Shown: positions 25,390-35,589 of the stretch, piece by piece | Layout of the letters: every line of letters starts with the position of its first letter | How positions within the stretch are numbered: the first letter of the stretch is position 1 | Assembly (NCBI RefSeq): GCF_004352915.1 | Contig: NZ_SJSY01000064.1 | Location: 62,001 to 126,000 of the forward strand | Length of the DNA: 64,000 nt | Direction of reading: 5' to 3' | DNA from: Flavobacterium zhairuonense | GTDB taxonomy: Bacteria; Bacteroidota; Bacteroidia; Flavobacteriales; Flavobacteriaceae | Translations under genes and position numbers: made by a program | The notes under the pieces: model-generated | Databases searched by the model: none | What the model was told of the DNA's origin: nothing | What the model saw: only the letters and a program-made list of their open reading frames with translations

Positions 25390-27000
25390 TTAATCAAGAT
25401 TATTTTCATTAACAGCAAATTCCAAAGTTATTTTGGTACCATTTGCGTTCGTTATTAAAAATTTTCCTTCGATGTCAGCGGCCAAGCCATGCATCAATTT
25501 TATACCTAAAGAAGGATTGTTGTAAGGATCAAAATTAGGCGGAAGTCCAATGCCATTGTCACGTATGATGAGTACGTAATTATTGTCGTTATTTTTTTTA
25601 AGAGAAATGTTAATGATGCCTTTTTCTTGGTTTGGAAAGGCATATTTTATTGCGTTTGTTACGGCTTCATTAAAAATAAGTCCGATTGGAATGGAATGTG
25701 ACAAAGGAAGATTAAAATTGTCAACATCTAACATAAACCGAATATTGTTTTGTATTTCGAAGGAATCTTTTAGGTATTCTGTCAATTCGAAAATATAGGA
25801 TGACATTTCAATCAAAGATAAATTCTCAGATTGATATAATTTTTGATGAATCATAGACATCGTCTGAATTCTGTTCTGACTGTCATTAATAGCCTGCACG
25901 GCTTCTGGAGTCTTCAAAAATTCAACCTGACTTGCTAATAAGCCAACAACCATATGCAGATTGTTTTTTACTCTGTGATGAATTTCACGCAAGAGCCATT
26001 CTTTTTCAACTAAGAGATTTTGCAGCGTAGTGTTTTTTTTATTGATCTCATTTTGTTGCGTTTCCAGTACCTTATTGGTTTTTTTCTTGAACATGAAACT
26101 TTTGTAAAGCAATCCAAGAATGATGAGCAAAAGCACCAGAAAAATGATCATTGAGTTACGTAAAATCGCCTCATTATCAAGTTTGCTTTGTTGCAAATGA
26201 TTTTTATTTCTTAATTTGATGATATCTCTGTTTCTTTTTTCTGCTTCATAAATAATGTTGAGCCTTGTTGAAATTGGGTAAATGACTTCTTCTTTAAGAT
26301 GTGCAGCTCTATAATAAAATATGGCTTTTTTGAGATAATTTAGAGCGTTATTAAAATCAGAAGAAGAAAAATACAATTCGCTAATTTCTCTGTAGCAATC
26401 GCCAATCCTTTTATTGTTTCCGGCTTTTTTAAACATGGAGGCAGCTTTGAAAATTGGATCCAACCTTGACGCTATGGGAGCATTAGTTCGCATTTTTGAA
26501 GACCAAACCATAACCCAAGATTCGGCCAAATCATCGAAATCGTCTGTTTGAGTCAATGCTTCAATTGCTTTCCTTGCAAAGACTTCTATCATTGCATTAT
26601 TGTTTCGCAACTCACTCACCATAGAGAGCTGTAAATAGCATTTGCCAATATAAATATTAGAATGAAGCACCAAACTTATCTTAAGAGCTTGTTCGCCATA
26701 TTCAAATGCTTTCTCTAATGTTTTAGGGTTGTTGTACGAAGCTTCATACCAATCGCTTACTTTCAATAGAATTTTGATTTTATCGATGCTTTCTGGTAAT
26801 GAGGGCAATTGTATTTCCGCTTTTTTTACTTGCTGTTCGGTATAAGGTGCTTCTTTTTCTTTATGATATTTGTTTGTTGGAAGACTTTTTTCTGCTGTTT
26901 CAATTTGCTTTTCGTTTTTTAGAAGAGTCAATGCATTTAAGTCTCCAATTGTAAATAAAACAAGGAGAAACAAAAAAACTTTTGTTTGGTTAGAAAACAT
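25390..27000 (-). CDS. TPR-containing sensor histidine kinase (HisKA_2/HWE-like)
   Basis: A 536-residue sensor kinase: a signal peptide or N-terminal anchor, periplasmic TPR-like helices to about residue 270, one transmembrane helix at about 281-302, a short coiled coil, the HisKA_2 box EIHHRVKNNLHM near residue 338, and an HATPase domain with NEAVTNAIKYAF and DNGIGLP. It is shorter in the sensor part than the kinase at 5998-8289 but has the same layout and the same kind of downstream partner, which suggests a duplicated signalling module. A strong terminator lies just upstream, so the kinase must have its own promoter, which I could not identify. Confidence 0.88.
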   Translation of the reverse strand: MFSNQTKVFLFLLVLFTIGDLNALTLLKNEKQIETAEKSLPTNKYHKEKEAPYTEQQVKKAEIQLPSLPESIDKIKILLKVSDWYEASYNNPKTLEKAFEYGEQALKISLVLHSNIYIGKCYLQLSMVSELRNNNAMIEVFARKAIEALTQTDDFDDLAESWVMVWSSKMRTNAPIASRLDPIFKAASMFKKAGNNKRIGDCYREISELYFSSSDFNNALNYLKKAIFYYRAAHLKEEVIYPISTRLNIIYEAEKRNRDIIKLRNKNHLQQSKLDNEAILRNSMIIFLVLLLIILGLLYKSFMFKKKTNKVLETQQNEINKKNTTLQNLLVEKEWLLREIHHRVKNNLHMVVGLLASQVEFLKTPEAVQAINDSQNRIQTMSMIHQKLYQSENLSLIEMSSYIFELTEYLKDSFEIQNNIRFMLDVDNFNLPLSHSIPIGLIFNEAVTNAIKYAFPNQEKGIINISLKKNNDNNYVLIIRDNGIGLPPNFDPYNNPSLGIKLMHGLAADIEGKFLITNANGTKITLEFAVNENNLD

Positions 27001-27072
27001 CTTTGGTAGAATTAAACTTGCTATACGAAGGTATTGATAATTATGTACCTAAGTTTAAAATATCATAAAATT

Positions 27073-27100
27073 GATTGCCGACGATATTTCGTCGGCAATC
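27073..27100 (-). terminator. Terminator hairpin after the REC-histidine kinase gene
   Basis: A perfect 12-bp stem (27073-27084 with 27089-27100) around a 4-nt loop lies about 45 nt after the stop of the 27146-28384 gene. It is followed by a short T-rich stretch on the minus strand. It separates the hybrid-kinase operon from the TPR-kinase operon. Confidence 0.7.
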
Positions 27101-27145
27101 AGATAAATTTAACTTCTTACGGTTGAATAGGAGGAAAGTTGTAAA

Positions 27146-28384
27146 CTAAGATTGCGGAATATAAATGTCAAAAGTTGCACCTTGCATGGGCTGTGAAGTT
27201 GCTATTATTATGCCGTTATGATTCTCAACTATTTTTTTGACAATTGCCAGGCCAATTCCGGTTCCATCATAAATATCTCGACTATGCAATCTTTGAAAAA
27301 CGCCAAATATTTTTTCGCTGTGCTCGGCTTCAAAACCAATTCCATTATCTCGAAAACTGATATGACAGTAATTTTCAAGCGGCACCAATTTATCATTATG
27401 CAAATCCTTTCCGGTCGCAATACGGCTTTTGATTTCAATTTTCAACGGAACTTCCTTTTGAGAAAATTTAAGCGAATTGTTGATCAAATTTTCGAGAAGC
27501 TGAATAAATAAAAATGGAATGATATTAATTCTTCCATGCAAATCAGTGATAATTTGTGCATTTTTATCCTTAATATTTTCTTTTAAAGCTTCTTTTACAT
27601 TATCGACAATCGATTCGAGATCGGTGCTTTCATAAATTCGATCCATGACATTGGTTCTTGAAAAAGCTAAAAGGTCATTAATCAATTCGCGCATTCGATT
27701 GGTTGAATACAAAATCCGATCAAATTTTAATCGTCCATCAGGACTTAAATTTTCATATTCTTTTGCTAGAATGATATTTGAAAAAGTTTGGATTTTTCGC
27801 AATGGTTCTTGAAGATCATGACTTGAAATATGTGTAAATGCATCTAATTCGGTATTTTTTCTTTTTAATTCGTTTGCATATTTTTCGATGGCTTGATATT
27901 GCGAAGCCAGATCTTGATTGGCTTTTGTGATTTTGGTATTCAATGCATTTGTTTCTTCTTCCTTAAGCTGTAATTCACGTGTTTTCTTATACAATTCAGT
28001 AAAAACCATCACTTTTGCCTGAAGTATTTCGGCAGATAATGGTTTTATCATATAATCAACTGCACCAGATTGATATCCTTTAAAAATATAATCTGACGTA
28101 TTCATATTGGCGGTAAGGAAAATAATTGGCACGTGTTTGAGTTTGTCACTTTGCCTAATAAGTTCGGCAGTTTCAAATCCGTCCATCAAAGGCATTTGCA
28201 CATCCATTAGAATAATCGCAAAATCTTGGCTTTTCAAAAGAATCCGTAGCGCATCTTTTCCTGATGTAGCCTCAACAAATTGATAGCCACGATCAGCAAG
28301 AATGACTTGTAAAGAAAGCAGATTTTCCTTTTTGTCATCAACTAATAATATTTTAACAGGAGATTTTTCCATGATGTTTTTCAT
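27146..28384 (-). CDS. Response regulator-histidine kinase fusion (REC-HisKA-HATPase)
   Basis: A soluble 412-residue protein with an N-terminal receiver domain (phosphoacceptor D61 in IILMDVQMP), a coiled coil at about 130-180, a HisKA domain with H189 in SSHDLQEPL, and an HATPase domain (DNGIGFE, GTGIGLAIV). Such REC-HK proteins usually receive a phosphate or signal from another kinase. The gene starts 8 nt after the stop of the giant HAMP hybrid kinase, which makes the two an obvious pair. An alternative in-frame ATG four codons downstream cannot be excluded. Confidence 0.9.
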   Translation of the reverse strand: MKNIMEKSPVKILLVDDKKENLLSLQVILADRGYQFVEATSGKDALRILLKSQDFAIILMDVQMPLMDGFETAELIRQSDKLKHVPIIFLTANMNTSDYIFKGYQSGAVDYMIKPLSAEILQAKVMVFTELYKKTRELQLKEEETNALNTKITKANQDLASQYQAIEKYANELKRKNTELDAFTHISSHDLQEPLRKIQTFSNIILAKEYENLSPDGRLKFDRILYSTNRMRELINDLLAFSRTNVMDRIYESTDLESIVDNVKEALKENIKDKNAQIITDLHGRINIIPFLFIQLLENLINNSLKFSQKEVPLKIEIKSRIATGKDLHNDKLVPLENYCHISFRDNGIGFEAEHSEKIFGVFQRLHSRDIYDGTGIGLAIVKKIVENHNGIIIATSQPMQGATFDIYIPQS

Positions 28385-28392
28385 TTAAAATA

Positions 28393-31300
28393 TTATTTCA
28401 GCCAAACCCTCATTAATGAAGACAATTGTTCGACATTGACCGGTTTGGTAATATAATCAGAAGCTCCAGACTCAATACATCTTTGTCGGTCTCCTTTCAT
28501 GGCTTTTGCAGTAACGGCAATAATCGTCAAATCTTTATGTTTTGCATTTTGTCTAATGATTTTCATAGTTTCATAGCCATCTAATTCAGGCATCATGATA
28601 TCCATTAAAACAATATCCATTTTGACATTCTGATTTAAAATCTCAATCGCTTCATGGCCACTTTCGGCACTGATAACATCGAGACCAAAACGCTCTAAGG
28701 CCGTAGTCAAAGCAAATAAATTTCGGACATCATCATCAACAAGAAGCACTTTTTTATTGATTAGGACATCTTCTTTTAAGTAATACGTTTCGATTTGTTC
28801 CCTCATGTGGTCAGGTAGATCTCTATGCACTCGGTGTAAGAATAGGGCAGTTTGATCTATTAATTCATCAATCGAAACGGCACTTTTGGTTATGATGCTA
28901 TGCGCAAATCGGCTTAGCTTGCTGCTTTGTTTTTTATTGACATCGCCGGCAGAATGAATAATGATAGCAGTTTCTTGTCCGTTGATATTATTTTCTAAAT
29001 CGCTAATTAAATCTAATCCATCTGCATCTGGAAGAACGAGATCCAAAATAATACAATCAAATGACTTTTCTTTGATCAATTCGACAGCATCTTTTGCTGT
29101 AAGTGCTGTCGAAATCGAAATGTCATCTCCTCTTACTGCTTCTACAATTCTTCTTAAATCCACTGGATTATCATCAACAACCAAAAGATTTTTTTCTTTT
29201 TTGTTTTTGAAATCGTGAATGTCATTAAACATTGCAGTCAATAAATCATTTTTTACCGGTTTTACTAGAAAGTTTCTTGCACCGCGTTTCAAACCTTTAT
29301 TTCTTTCATCTTCTCCCGAAATAATATAAACGGGAATGTGTCGAAGCGTAAAATCGGTTTTTAAGCGATCCAAAATTTTCCATCCGCTCGTATCAGGCAT
29401 ATTTAAATCCATTGTAATGGCATGAGGCTGAAATTGATTGATATAATCGACTACATCATTGCCTTTTGTTGTAACAACAGCTTTAATATCATGCTGATGT
29501 GCTCTTTCCAGCAAAATTTTGGCAAAAGTTATATTGTCTTCGGCAATCAACAGAATTTTGTCATTTGGACCGATATTAGCGCGATCATCGCCAACCTCAT
29601 CTATAAAATACAGATCGACATCAGATTTATTAAAACTTGAAGAAGGAAGTGATTTTAGGCGATTTTTTCCGGCATGAAGTACATTAGTTTCCTCATTGAC
29701 ATTCATGTCCTCAATTTCAGGAACATGAACAAACTTTAAAGGCAAAAACAAGGTGAATTTACTTCCGATATTAGTATCACTTTCGAGTTCAATACTTCCG
29801 CCTAATAAGTCCGAAAGTCCGCGGCTGATAGATAAACCTAAACCGGTTCCGCCATATTTACGGCTTGTTGATCCTTCTGCTTGTTGGAAAGCTTCAAAAA
29901 TGATGTTTTGTTTTTCTTTTGAAATTCCAATTCCAGTATCCGAAATTTCAAAAGCCACAACGGCTTCGGCATTTTCTAGATTTATATTTTTTGTTTTCCA
30001 ATTATTATCTGCTTTGTAAATGTTTAATCGGACTTGGCCTTTTTCGGTGAATTTGAAGGAATTGGATAAAAGGTTTTTCAAGATTTGATTTAATCGCTGT
30101 GAATCGGTTTCCATTAATTCTGGTAGATTATCATCCATCAGAATTTCAAAATCAAGATGTTTTGCCTGCGAAATAGGGTTGAAGGTCGATTCCACAAATC
30201 GACTGATTTCTGCAAAACTAATCGGATTGTAATCCACAGAAATGTAACCCGATTCGATTTTAGAAAGATCCAGAATATCATTAATAAGCTGAATAAGGTC
30301 ATCACCGCATGAGTTGATGGTTTTAGCAAACTGAATTTGTTTTTCAGATAAATTTCCGTCGCGATTGGCAATTAATTCGTTAGCCAAAATTTGCAGACTG
30401 TTCAGCGGCGTTCTTAATTCGTGAGACATATTCGCCAAGAATTCCGATTTGTATTTTGAAGTTAATGTAAGCTGATCAGCTTTTTCTTCCAAAGCTTTTC
30501 TGGCAACTTCGACTTCCTGATTTTTGAGTTCCACTTCTTCTTTTTGATTGGCCAGCAAAATGGCTTTTTCTTCAAGTTCTTCATTGGTATTTTTCAATAC
30601 TTCTTGTTGACTTTTTAGCTCGTTTGCTAGTGATTGGGACTGAACTAATAATTCTTCAGTTCTTGAATTTGATTCAATCGTATTCAATACAATTCCGATA
30701 CTTTCTGTCAAACCTTCAAGAAAATCTAAATGTGTCTGATTAAAGGTATCAAGTGAAGCCAATTCAATAACAGCTTTAAGTCGGCCTTCGAATAAAACCG
30801 GAAGGATAATCACATCTTTTGGCTTCGCGTCTCCAAGCCCAGAATTGATTCGAATATAATCTTTTGGAACATTGCTCAAAATAATTCGTTCCTTTTCAAT
30901 CGCTACCTGACCAATAAGTCCTTCACCCATTGCATATTGCGTAATCGAATCTTTTCTTTTGATGTAGGCATAAGAGGCAATTAAATTTAGTTTAGAATCC
31001 ATGAAATCTTCGCCTTCTTCCAAAATATAGAAAAGTCCATGCTGTGCTGTAACAACTGCTGCAAGCTCAGAAAGAATTTTTTTGGTAACTGCATTCAGCT
31101 CTTTTTGCCCTTGAAGCATTTGCGTAAATTTCGCTAAATTCGATTTCAGCCAGTCTTGTTCCTGATTACGTAAAGTAGTTGCTTTAAGATTTGAAATCAT
31201 TTGATTTATAGTATCTTTAAGTGCTTCTACTTCACCTTTTGCTTCAACACCAATTGTTCGAGTTAAATCCCCTTGTGTTACTGCAGAAGCAACCTCAGAA

Positions 31301-34300
31301 ATAGCACGAACCTGAGTCGTAAGATTCGCCGCTAATTGATTTACATTTTCCGTCAAATTTTTCCAAGTTCCCGATGCTCCAGGAACGTTTGCTTGACCAC
31401 CCAGTTTTCCTTCAGCACCAACTTCACGCGCAACTGTTGTAACCTGATCAGAGAATGTTGCTAGCGTATCAATCATCTCATTAATAGTATCCGTAAGCTG
31501 TGCTACTTCACCTTTTGCATCAATTGAAAGTTTTTGTTTGAGATTTCCTTTTGCAACAGATGTTACCACTTTGGCAATTCCACGAACCTGACCTGTTAGA
31601 TTCGATGCCATAACGTTAACCGAATCCGTTAAGTCTTTCCAAGTTCCAGCAACACCTTTTACTTCTGATTGTCCTCCCAGTTTTCCTTCGGTTCCAACTT
31701 CTCGCGCCACACGAGTTACCTCAGAAGAGAAGGAATTCAGCTGTTCCACCATCGTATTGAAAGTATTTTTCAAATCGAGAATTTCTCCTTTTACGTCAAC
31801 GGTAATTTGTTTTGAAAGGTCGCCATTTGCTACGGCTTTTGTTACTTCGGCGATATTACGAACTTGTCCAGTAAGATTTGAAGCCATTTGGTTCACCGAA
31901 TCGGTCAAATCTTTCCATGTTCCGGCAACACCAGGTACGAATGCTTGTCCTCCCAGTTTTCCATCGGTTCCAACCTCACGGGCTACACGAGTTACCTCAG
32001 AGGCAAAAGCACGAAGCTGATCCACCATGGTATTTACAGTTTCCTTTAATTGAAGGATTTCTCCACGAACGTCAGCAGTAATTTTTTTAGACATATCACC
32101 ATTGGCTACGGCAATCGTAACTTCGGCAATGTTACGAACTTGAGTGGTCAAGTTACCCGCCATTTGATTCACCGAATCGGTCAAATCTTTCCATGTTCCG
32201 GCAACACCAGGAACATTTGCTTGTCCTCCCAATTTTCCTTCAGTACCCACTTCACGCGCGACACGAGTTACTTCCGAAGCAAACTCACGAAGCTGATCCA
32301 CCATGGTATTCAAAGTTTCTTTTAATTGAAGAATTTCTCCGCGCACGTCAACGGTGATTTTTCGCGACATATCTCCATTTGCAACGGCAATCGCTACATC
32401 GGCAATGTTACGAACTTGTGCAGTTAGGTTTCCAGCCATTTGGTTCACCGAATCGGTTAAATCTTTCCAAGTTCCGGCAACTCCGGGAACGTTGGCTTGA
32501 CCTCCCAGTTTTCCTTCGGTACCTACTTCTCGCGAAACCCTTGTTACTTCCGAAGCAAAGCCTCGAAGCTGATCCACCATGGTATTGATGGTATTTTTTA
32601 ATTCTAAGATTTCACCTTTTACATCAACTGTAATTTGGAGCGATAAATCTCCTTTTGCTACGGCAGTCGTAACTTCGGCGATATTACGAACTTGTCCAGT
32701 AAGATTGGAAGCCATTTGGTTAACTGAATCCGTCAAATCTTTCCAAGTTCCTCCAACACCTTCAACTTGTGCTTGTCCGCCCAGTTTTCCTTCAGTACCA
32801 ACTTCGCGTGCCACACGAGTTACTTCAGAAGCAAAGGAATTCAGCTGGCCCACCATGGTATTGATGGTATTTTTTAATTCCAAAATTTCTCCTTTAGTAT
32901 CAACCGTAATCTGACGTGATAAATCGCCTTTTGCTACGGCAGTTGTTACCTCAGCAATATTACGAACTTGTCCAGTAAGGTTGGAAGCCATTTGGTTAAC
33001 TGAATCCGTCAAATCTTTCCAAGTCCCACCAACACCTTTTACTTTTGCCTGGCCTCCCAATTTCCCTTCGGTACCAACCTCAAGCGCCACACGAGTTACC
33101 TCAGAAGAAAAGGAGTTCAGCTGATCCACCATGGTATTGATGGTTTTTTTCAATTCGAGAATTTCTCCTTCGGCGACGGCCGTAATTTTTTTCGAAAGGT
33201 CGCCATTTGCTACCGCTGTTGTTACCTCGGCTATATTACGAACTTGTCCAGTAAGGTTAGAAGCCATTTGGTTCACCGAATCGGTTAAATCTTTCCAAGT
33301 TCCACCAACTCCTTTTACTTTGGCTTGACCTCCCAATTTTCCTTCAGAACCCACTTCACGCGCCACACGAGTTACCTCGGCACCAAAAGAGTTCAGCTGA
33401 TCCACCATGGTATTGATGGTATTTTTCAATTCGAGGATTTCTCCCTCGACATTTACAGTAATTTTTTTAGATAAATCGCCTTTTGCAACTGCTGTTGTAA
33501 CCTCGGCAATATTTCGTACTTGTCCGGTTAAGTTGGATGCCATCTGATTTACAGAATCGGTCAAATCTTTCCAAACGCCACCGACACCTCTTACTCTTGC
33601 TTGTCCACCCAATTTTCCTTCAGAACCTACTTCACGCGCCACACGAGTTACCTCAGAAGAAAATGAATTCAGCTGATCCACCATCGTATTAATGGTGTCT
33701 TTCAACTCTAAAATTTCCCCTTTTACGTCAACGGTAATTTTTTTCGAAAGATCTCCTTTTGCAACCGCAGTAGTTACATCGGCGATATTTCGTACTTGTC
33801 CAGTAAGATTGGAAGCCATTTGATTTACAGAATCGGTCAAATCTTTCCAAGTTCCTCCAACACCTTTTACTTGAGCTTGGCCGCCTAGTTTTCCTTCGGT
33901 ACCAACCTCACGCGCCACACGCGTTACCTCAGAAGAAAATGAATTCAGCTGATCCACCATGGTATTGATGGTGTTTTTCAATTCCTGAATTTCACCTTTT
34001 ACGTCAACCGTAATTTTTTTAGATAAATCACCTTTTGCTACCGCTGTCGTTACATCGGCAATATTTCTTACTTGTCCAGTAAGGTTAGAAGCCATTTTAT
34101 TCACCGAATCGGTCAAATCTTTCCAAACGCCGCCAACACCTCGTACTTTTGCTTGACCACCCAATTTTCCTTCGGTACCAACCTCACGCGCTACACGTGT
34201 TACCTCCATAGAGAAAAGGTTCAGCTGTTTTACCATGGCATTTACCTCTTTTGCAATTCGAAGGAATTCTCCCTGCAACGGATTTCCTTCAATGGACAAA

Positions 34301-34767
34301 GGCATTTCTTGAGACAGATTTCCTTTTGCAACCGATGTAATTACGTGCGCAATTTCAATTGTTGGGTGAACCAAGTCGGAAATCAAAGTGTTGACCGAAT
34401 CGACACAAGAGCTCCATGAACCGCGAGCGCCGTCAAGAACTACGCGATTGGTTAATTTTCCTTGTTTTCCAATACTTTTTCCAACCTTTTGAAACTCAAA
34501 AACCATTCTTTCGTTCAAGTCAATAATTTCATTCAAAGTATCACAGATGGCTCTCTTGGTGCCATCTTGATCTGTTGGGAATCGCTGTGAAAAATTACCG
34601 TTTTTTACCTTCAGCAAAATTTTCAGAAATTCAGCATCGCTTAGAATAGATTCTTCCGTTTTGCTTTTCTTGCTTTTGCGATTCGTTGTTTTTTCATCTG
34701 TTATGATAGGCAAGGCGATCAGTACTTCATTTTTTGGTATCTTATCGATTGGTTTATTTTTTTTCAT
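28393..34767 (-). CDS. Giant soluble hybrid histidine kinase with poly-HAMP array and three receivers
   Basis: A 2124-residue protein without a convincing transmembrane segment. From about residue 45 to 1190 it consists of some 13 HAMP-type units. Two divergent ones come first, then 11 near-identical 92-residue repeats, each with a GKLGGQ linker and WKDLTDSVN, followed by the GDLSKKI HAMP part. A GAF domain (about 1230-1365), a coiled coil, HisKA with [11 protein letters not shown] near 1446 and an HATPase domain (about 1560-1680) follow. Three receiver domains start near 1736, 1859 and 2004, each with a D in an MDL, LDL or MDI strand. The layout recalls fungal group III (Nik1-type) kinases and cytosolic poly-HAMP bacterial kinases, but with more HAMP units than usual. 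The REC-HK gene follows after 8 nt. Confidence 0.92.
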   Translation of the reverse strand: MKKNKPIDKIPKNEVLIALPIITDEKTTNRKSKKSKTEESILSDAEFLKILLKVKNGNFSQRFPTDQDGTKRAICDTLNEIIDLNERMVFEFQKVGKSIGKQGKLTNRVVLDGARGSWSSCVDSVNTLISDLVHPTIEIAHVITSVAKGNLSQEMPLSIEGNPLQGEFLRIAKEVNAMVKQLNLFSMEVTRVAREVGTEGKLGGQAKVRGVGGVWKDLTDSVNKMASNLTGQVRNIADVTTAVAKGDLSKKITVDVKGEIQELKNTINTMVDQLNSFSSEVTRVAREVGTEGKLGGQAQVKGVGGTWKDLTDSVNQMASNLTGQVRNIADVTTAVAKGDLSKKITVDVKGEILELKDTINTMVDQLNSFSSEVTRVAREVGSEGKLGGQARVRGVGGVWKDLTDSVNQMASNLTGQVRNIAEVTTAVAKGDLSKKITVNVEGEILELKNTINTMVDQLNSFGAEVTRVAREVGSEGKLGGQAKVKGVGGTWKDLTDSVNQMASNLTGQVRNIAEVTTAVANGDLSKKITAVAEGEILELKKTINTMVDQLNSFSSEVTRVALEVGTEGKLGGQAKVKGVGGTWKDLTDSVNQMASNLTGQVRNIAEVTTAVAKGDLSRQITVDTKGEILELKNTINTMVGQLNSFASEVTRVAREVGTEGKLGGQAQVEGVGGTWKDLTDSVNQMASNLTGQVRNIAEVTTAVAKGDLSLQITVDVKGEILELKNTINTMVDQLRGFASEVTRVSREVGTEGKLGGQANVPGVAGTWKDLTDSVNQMAGNLTAQVRNIADVAIAVANGDMSRKITVDVRGEILQLKETLNTMVDQLREFASEVTRVAREVGTEGKLGGQANVPGVAGTWKDLTDSVNQMAGNLTTQVRNIAEVTIAVANGDMSKKITADVRGEILQLKETVNTMVDQLRAFASEVTRVAREVGTDGKLGGQAFVPGVAGTWKDLTDSVNQMASNLTGQVRNIAEVTKAVANGDLSKQITVDVKGEILDLKNTFNTMVEQLNSFSSEVTRVAREVGTEGKLGGQSEVKGVAGTWKDLTDSVNVMASNLTGQVRGIAKVVTSVAKGNLKQKLSIDAKGEVAQLTDTINEMIDTLATFSDQVTTVAREVGAEGKLGGQANVPGASGTWKNLTENVNQLAANLTTQVRAISEVASAVTQGDLTRTIGVEAKGEVEALKDTINQMISNLKATTLRNQEQDWLKSNLAKFTQMLQGQKELNAVTKKILSELAAVVTAQHGLFYILEEGEDFMDSKLNLIASYAYIKRKDSITQYAMGEGLIGQVAIEKERIILSNVPKDYIRINSGLGDAKPKDVIILPVLFEGRLKAVIELASLDTFNQTHLDFLEGLTESIGIVLNTIESNSRTEELLVQSQSLANELKSQQEVLKNTNEELEEKAILLANQKEEVELKNQEVEVARKALEEKADQLTLTSKYKSEFLANMSHELRTPLNSLQILANELIANRDGNLSEKQIQFAKTINSCGDDLIQLINDILDLSKIESGYISVDYNPISFAEISRFVESTFNPISQAKHLDFEILMDDNLPELMETDSQRLNQILKNLLSNSFKFTEKGQVRLNIYKADNNWKTKNINLENAEAVVAFEISDTGIGISKEKQNIIFEAFQQAEGSTSRKYGGTGLGLSISRGLSDLLGGSIELESDTNIGSKFTLFLPLKFVHVPEIEDMNVNEETNVLHAGKNRLKSLPSSSFNKSDVDLYFIDEVGDDRANIGPNDKILLIAEDNITFAKILLERAHQHDIKAVVTTKGNDVVDYINQFQPHAITMDLNMPDTSGWKILDRLKTDFTLRHIPVYIISGEDERNKGLKRGARNFLVKPVKNDLLTAMFNDIHDFKNKKEKNLLVVDDNPVDLRRIVEAVRGDDISISTALTAKDAVELIKEKSFDCIILDLVLPDADGLDLISDLENNINGQETAIIIHSAGDVNKKQSSKLSRFAHSIITKSAVSIDELIDQTALFLHRVHRDLPDHMREQIETYYLKEDVLINKKVLLVDDDVRNLFALTTALERFGLDVISAESGHEAIEILNQNVKMDIVLMDIMMPELDGYETMKIIRQNAKHKDLTIIAVTAKAMKGDRQRCIESGASDYITKPVNVEQLSSLMRVWLK
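31172..34207 (-). repeat. Eleven tandem 276-bp repeats inside the hybrid kinase gene
   Basis: The HAMP array is visible in DNA as about 11 tandem units of 276 bp (92 codons). For example, the same aaatctttcc segment recurs at 32735 and 33011. Units in the centre are closest in sequence while the two ends diverge, a pattern expected from unequal recombination. Such an array should be prone to length change in the population and to assembly collapse. Confidence 0.85.
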
Positions 34768-34812
34768 AATTGGTGACTCTTTTGCTGAAGGTTCTGTTTT
34801 TGGTGATTTTGG

Positions 34813-35113
34813 GTTATGAGTTATGAGTTATGGGTTATGAGTTATGAGTTATGAGTTATGAGTTATGAGTTATGAGTTATGAGTTATGGGTTATGGGTTA
34901 TGAGTTATGAGTTATGGGTTATGGGTTATGAGTTATGGGTTATGAGTTATGGGTTATGAGTTATGAGTTATGAGTTATGAGTTATGAGTTATGGGTTATG
35001 GGTTATGGGTTATGGGTTATGGGTTATGAGTTATGAGTTATTAGTTATTAGTTATTAGTTATTAGTTATTAGTTATTAGTTATGAGTTATTAGTTATGAG
35101 TTATGGGTTATGG
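34813..35113. repeat. 43-copy heptanucleotide tandem repeat (GTTATGA/GTTATGG/GTTATTA)
   Basis: Between the hybrid kinase and the Rcp1-like gene, 301 nt consist of 43 uninterrupted heptamers, all in register. The units are GTTATGA, GTTATGG and, near the right end, a block of GTTATTA. At 35131-35160 three to four heptamers occur in the opposite orientation, next to the stop of the response regulator gene. There is no ORF or spacer structure, so this is a simple variable-number repeat and not CRISPR. It separates the hybrid kinase from its likely promoter region. Confidence 0.9.
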
Positions 35114-35157
35114 GGTGAGTTTGTTAGTTTTAACTCATAATTCATAACTCATAATTA

Positions 35158-35589
35158 TTATACGTTTTCATTAAGTAAAATTTTCCTAAGATGAAATTGC
35201 ACAAAAGCTTCCATTGAATCGGGTCTTTTTGTATTGTCGTTATAATTGAGCGGTTTTATTATATAGCCTGAAATGCCTAATTTTTCGGCATTTATGCGGT
35301 CACTTCCTTCGGCGGAAGTCGTCATGATAAAAACTTTCAGATCTTTTAAATTTTCATCATTTCTGATAATCTTCAAAAATTCTATTCCGTTCATTTTTGG
35401 CATATTTATATCAAGCAAAATGACATCAGGAACAAGCGGATCTTTAGCATTTCTCAACATTTGAAGCGCTTCAAGTCCATTGTATGCAGTATGTAAGACA
35501 TATTGGATTTCCAGTTTTTTTAAAGATCGTTCCACCGAAATCGTATCAAGCTCGTCGTCTTCTATCAATAAAATATTAGGCTTTCTCAT
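35158..35589 (-). CDS. Single-domain response regulator (Rcp1-like)
   Basis: A 143-residue stand-alone receiver. The acidic pocket IEDDE is at 9-13, phosphoacceptor D60 is in VILLDINMP, the conserved T/S is in MTTSAEG and the lysine in GYIIKPLN. The slightly extended C-terminus and the PLVPDVILLDINMPKMNG pattern match the Rcp1 group that serves phytochrome-like and CHASE-type kinases. It has no output domain, so it passes phosphate on or acts by protein contact. Its ATG lies within the last codons of the upstream CHASE3 kinase (14-nt overlap), indicating coupled translation. Confidence 0.9.
   Translation of the reverse strand: MRKPNILLIEDDELDTISVERSLKKLEIQYVLHTAYNGLEALQMLRNAKDPLVPDVILLDINMPKMNGIEFLKIIRNDENLKDLKVFIMTTSAEGSDRINAEKLGISGYIIKPLNYNDNTKRPDSMEAFVQFHLRKILLNENV

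Noticed and set aside
31757..33328. Plus-strand ORFs across the HAMP array
   Set aside because: They repeat with the 276-bp period and translate the reverse of the HAMP codons, so they are shadows of the hybrid kinase gene.
34813..35160. CRISPR-like array
   Set aside because: The region is a contiguous heptamer repeat without spacers, and no cas genes are nearby.
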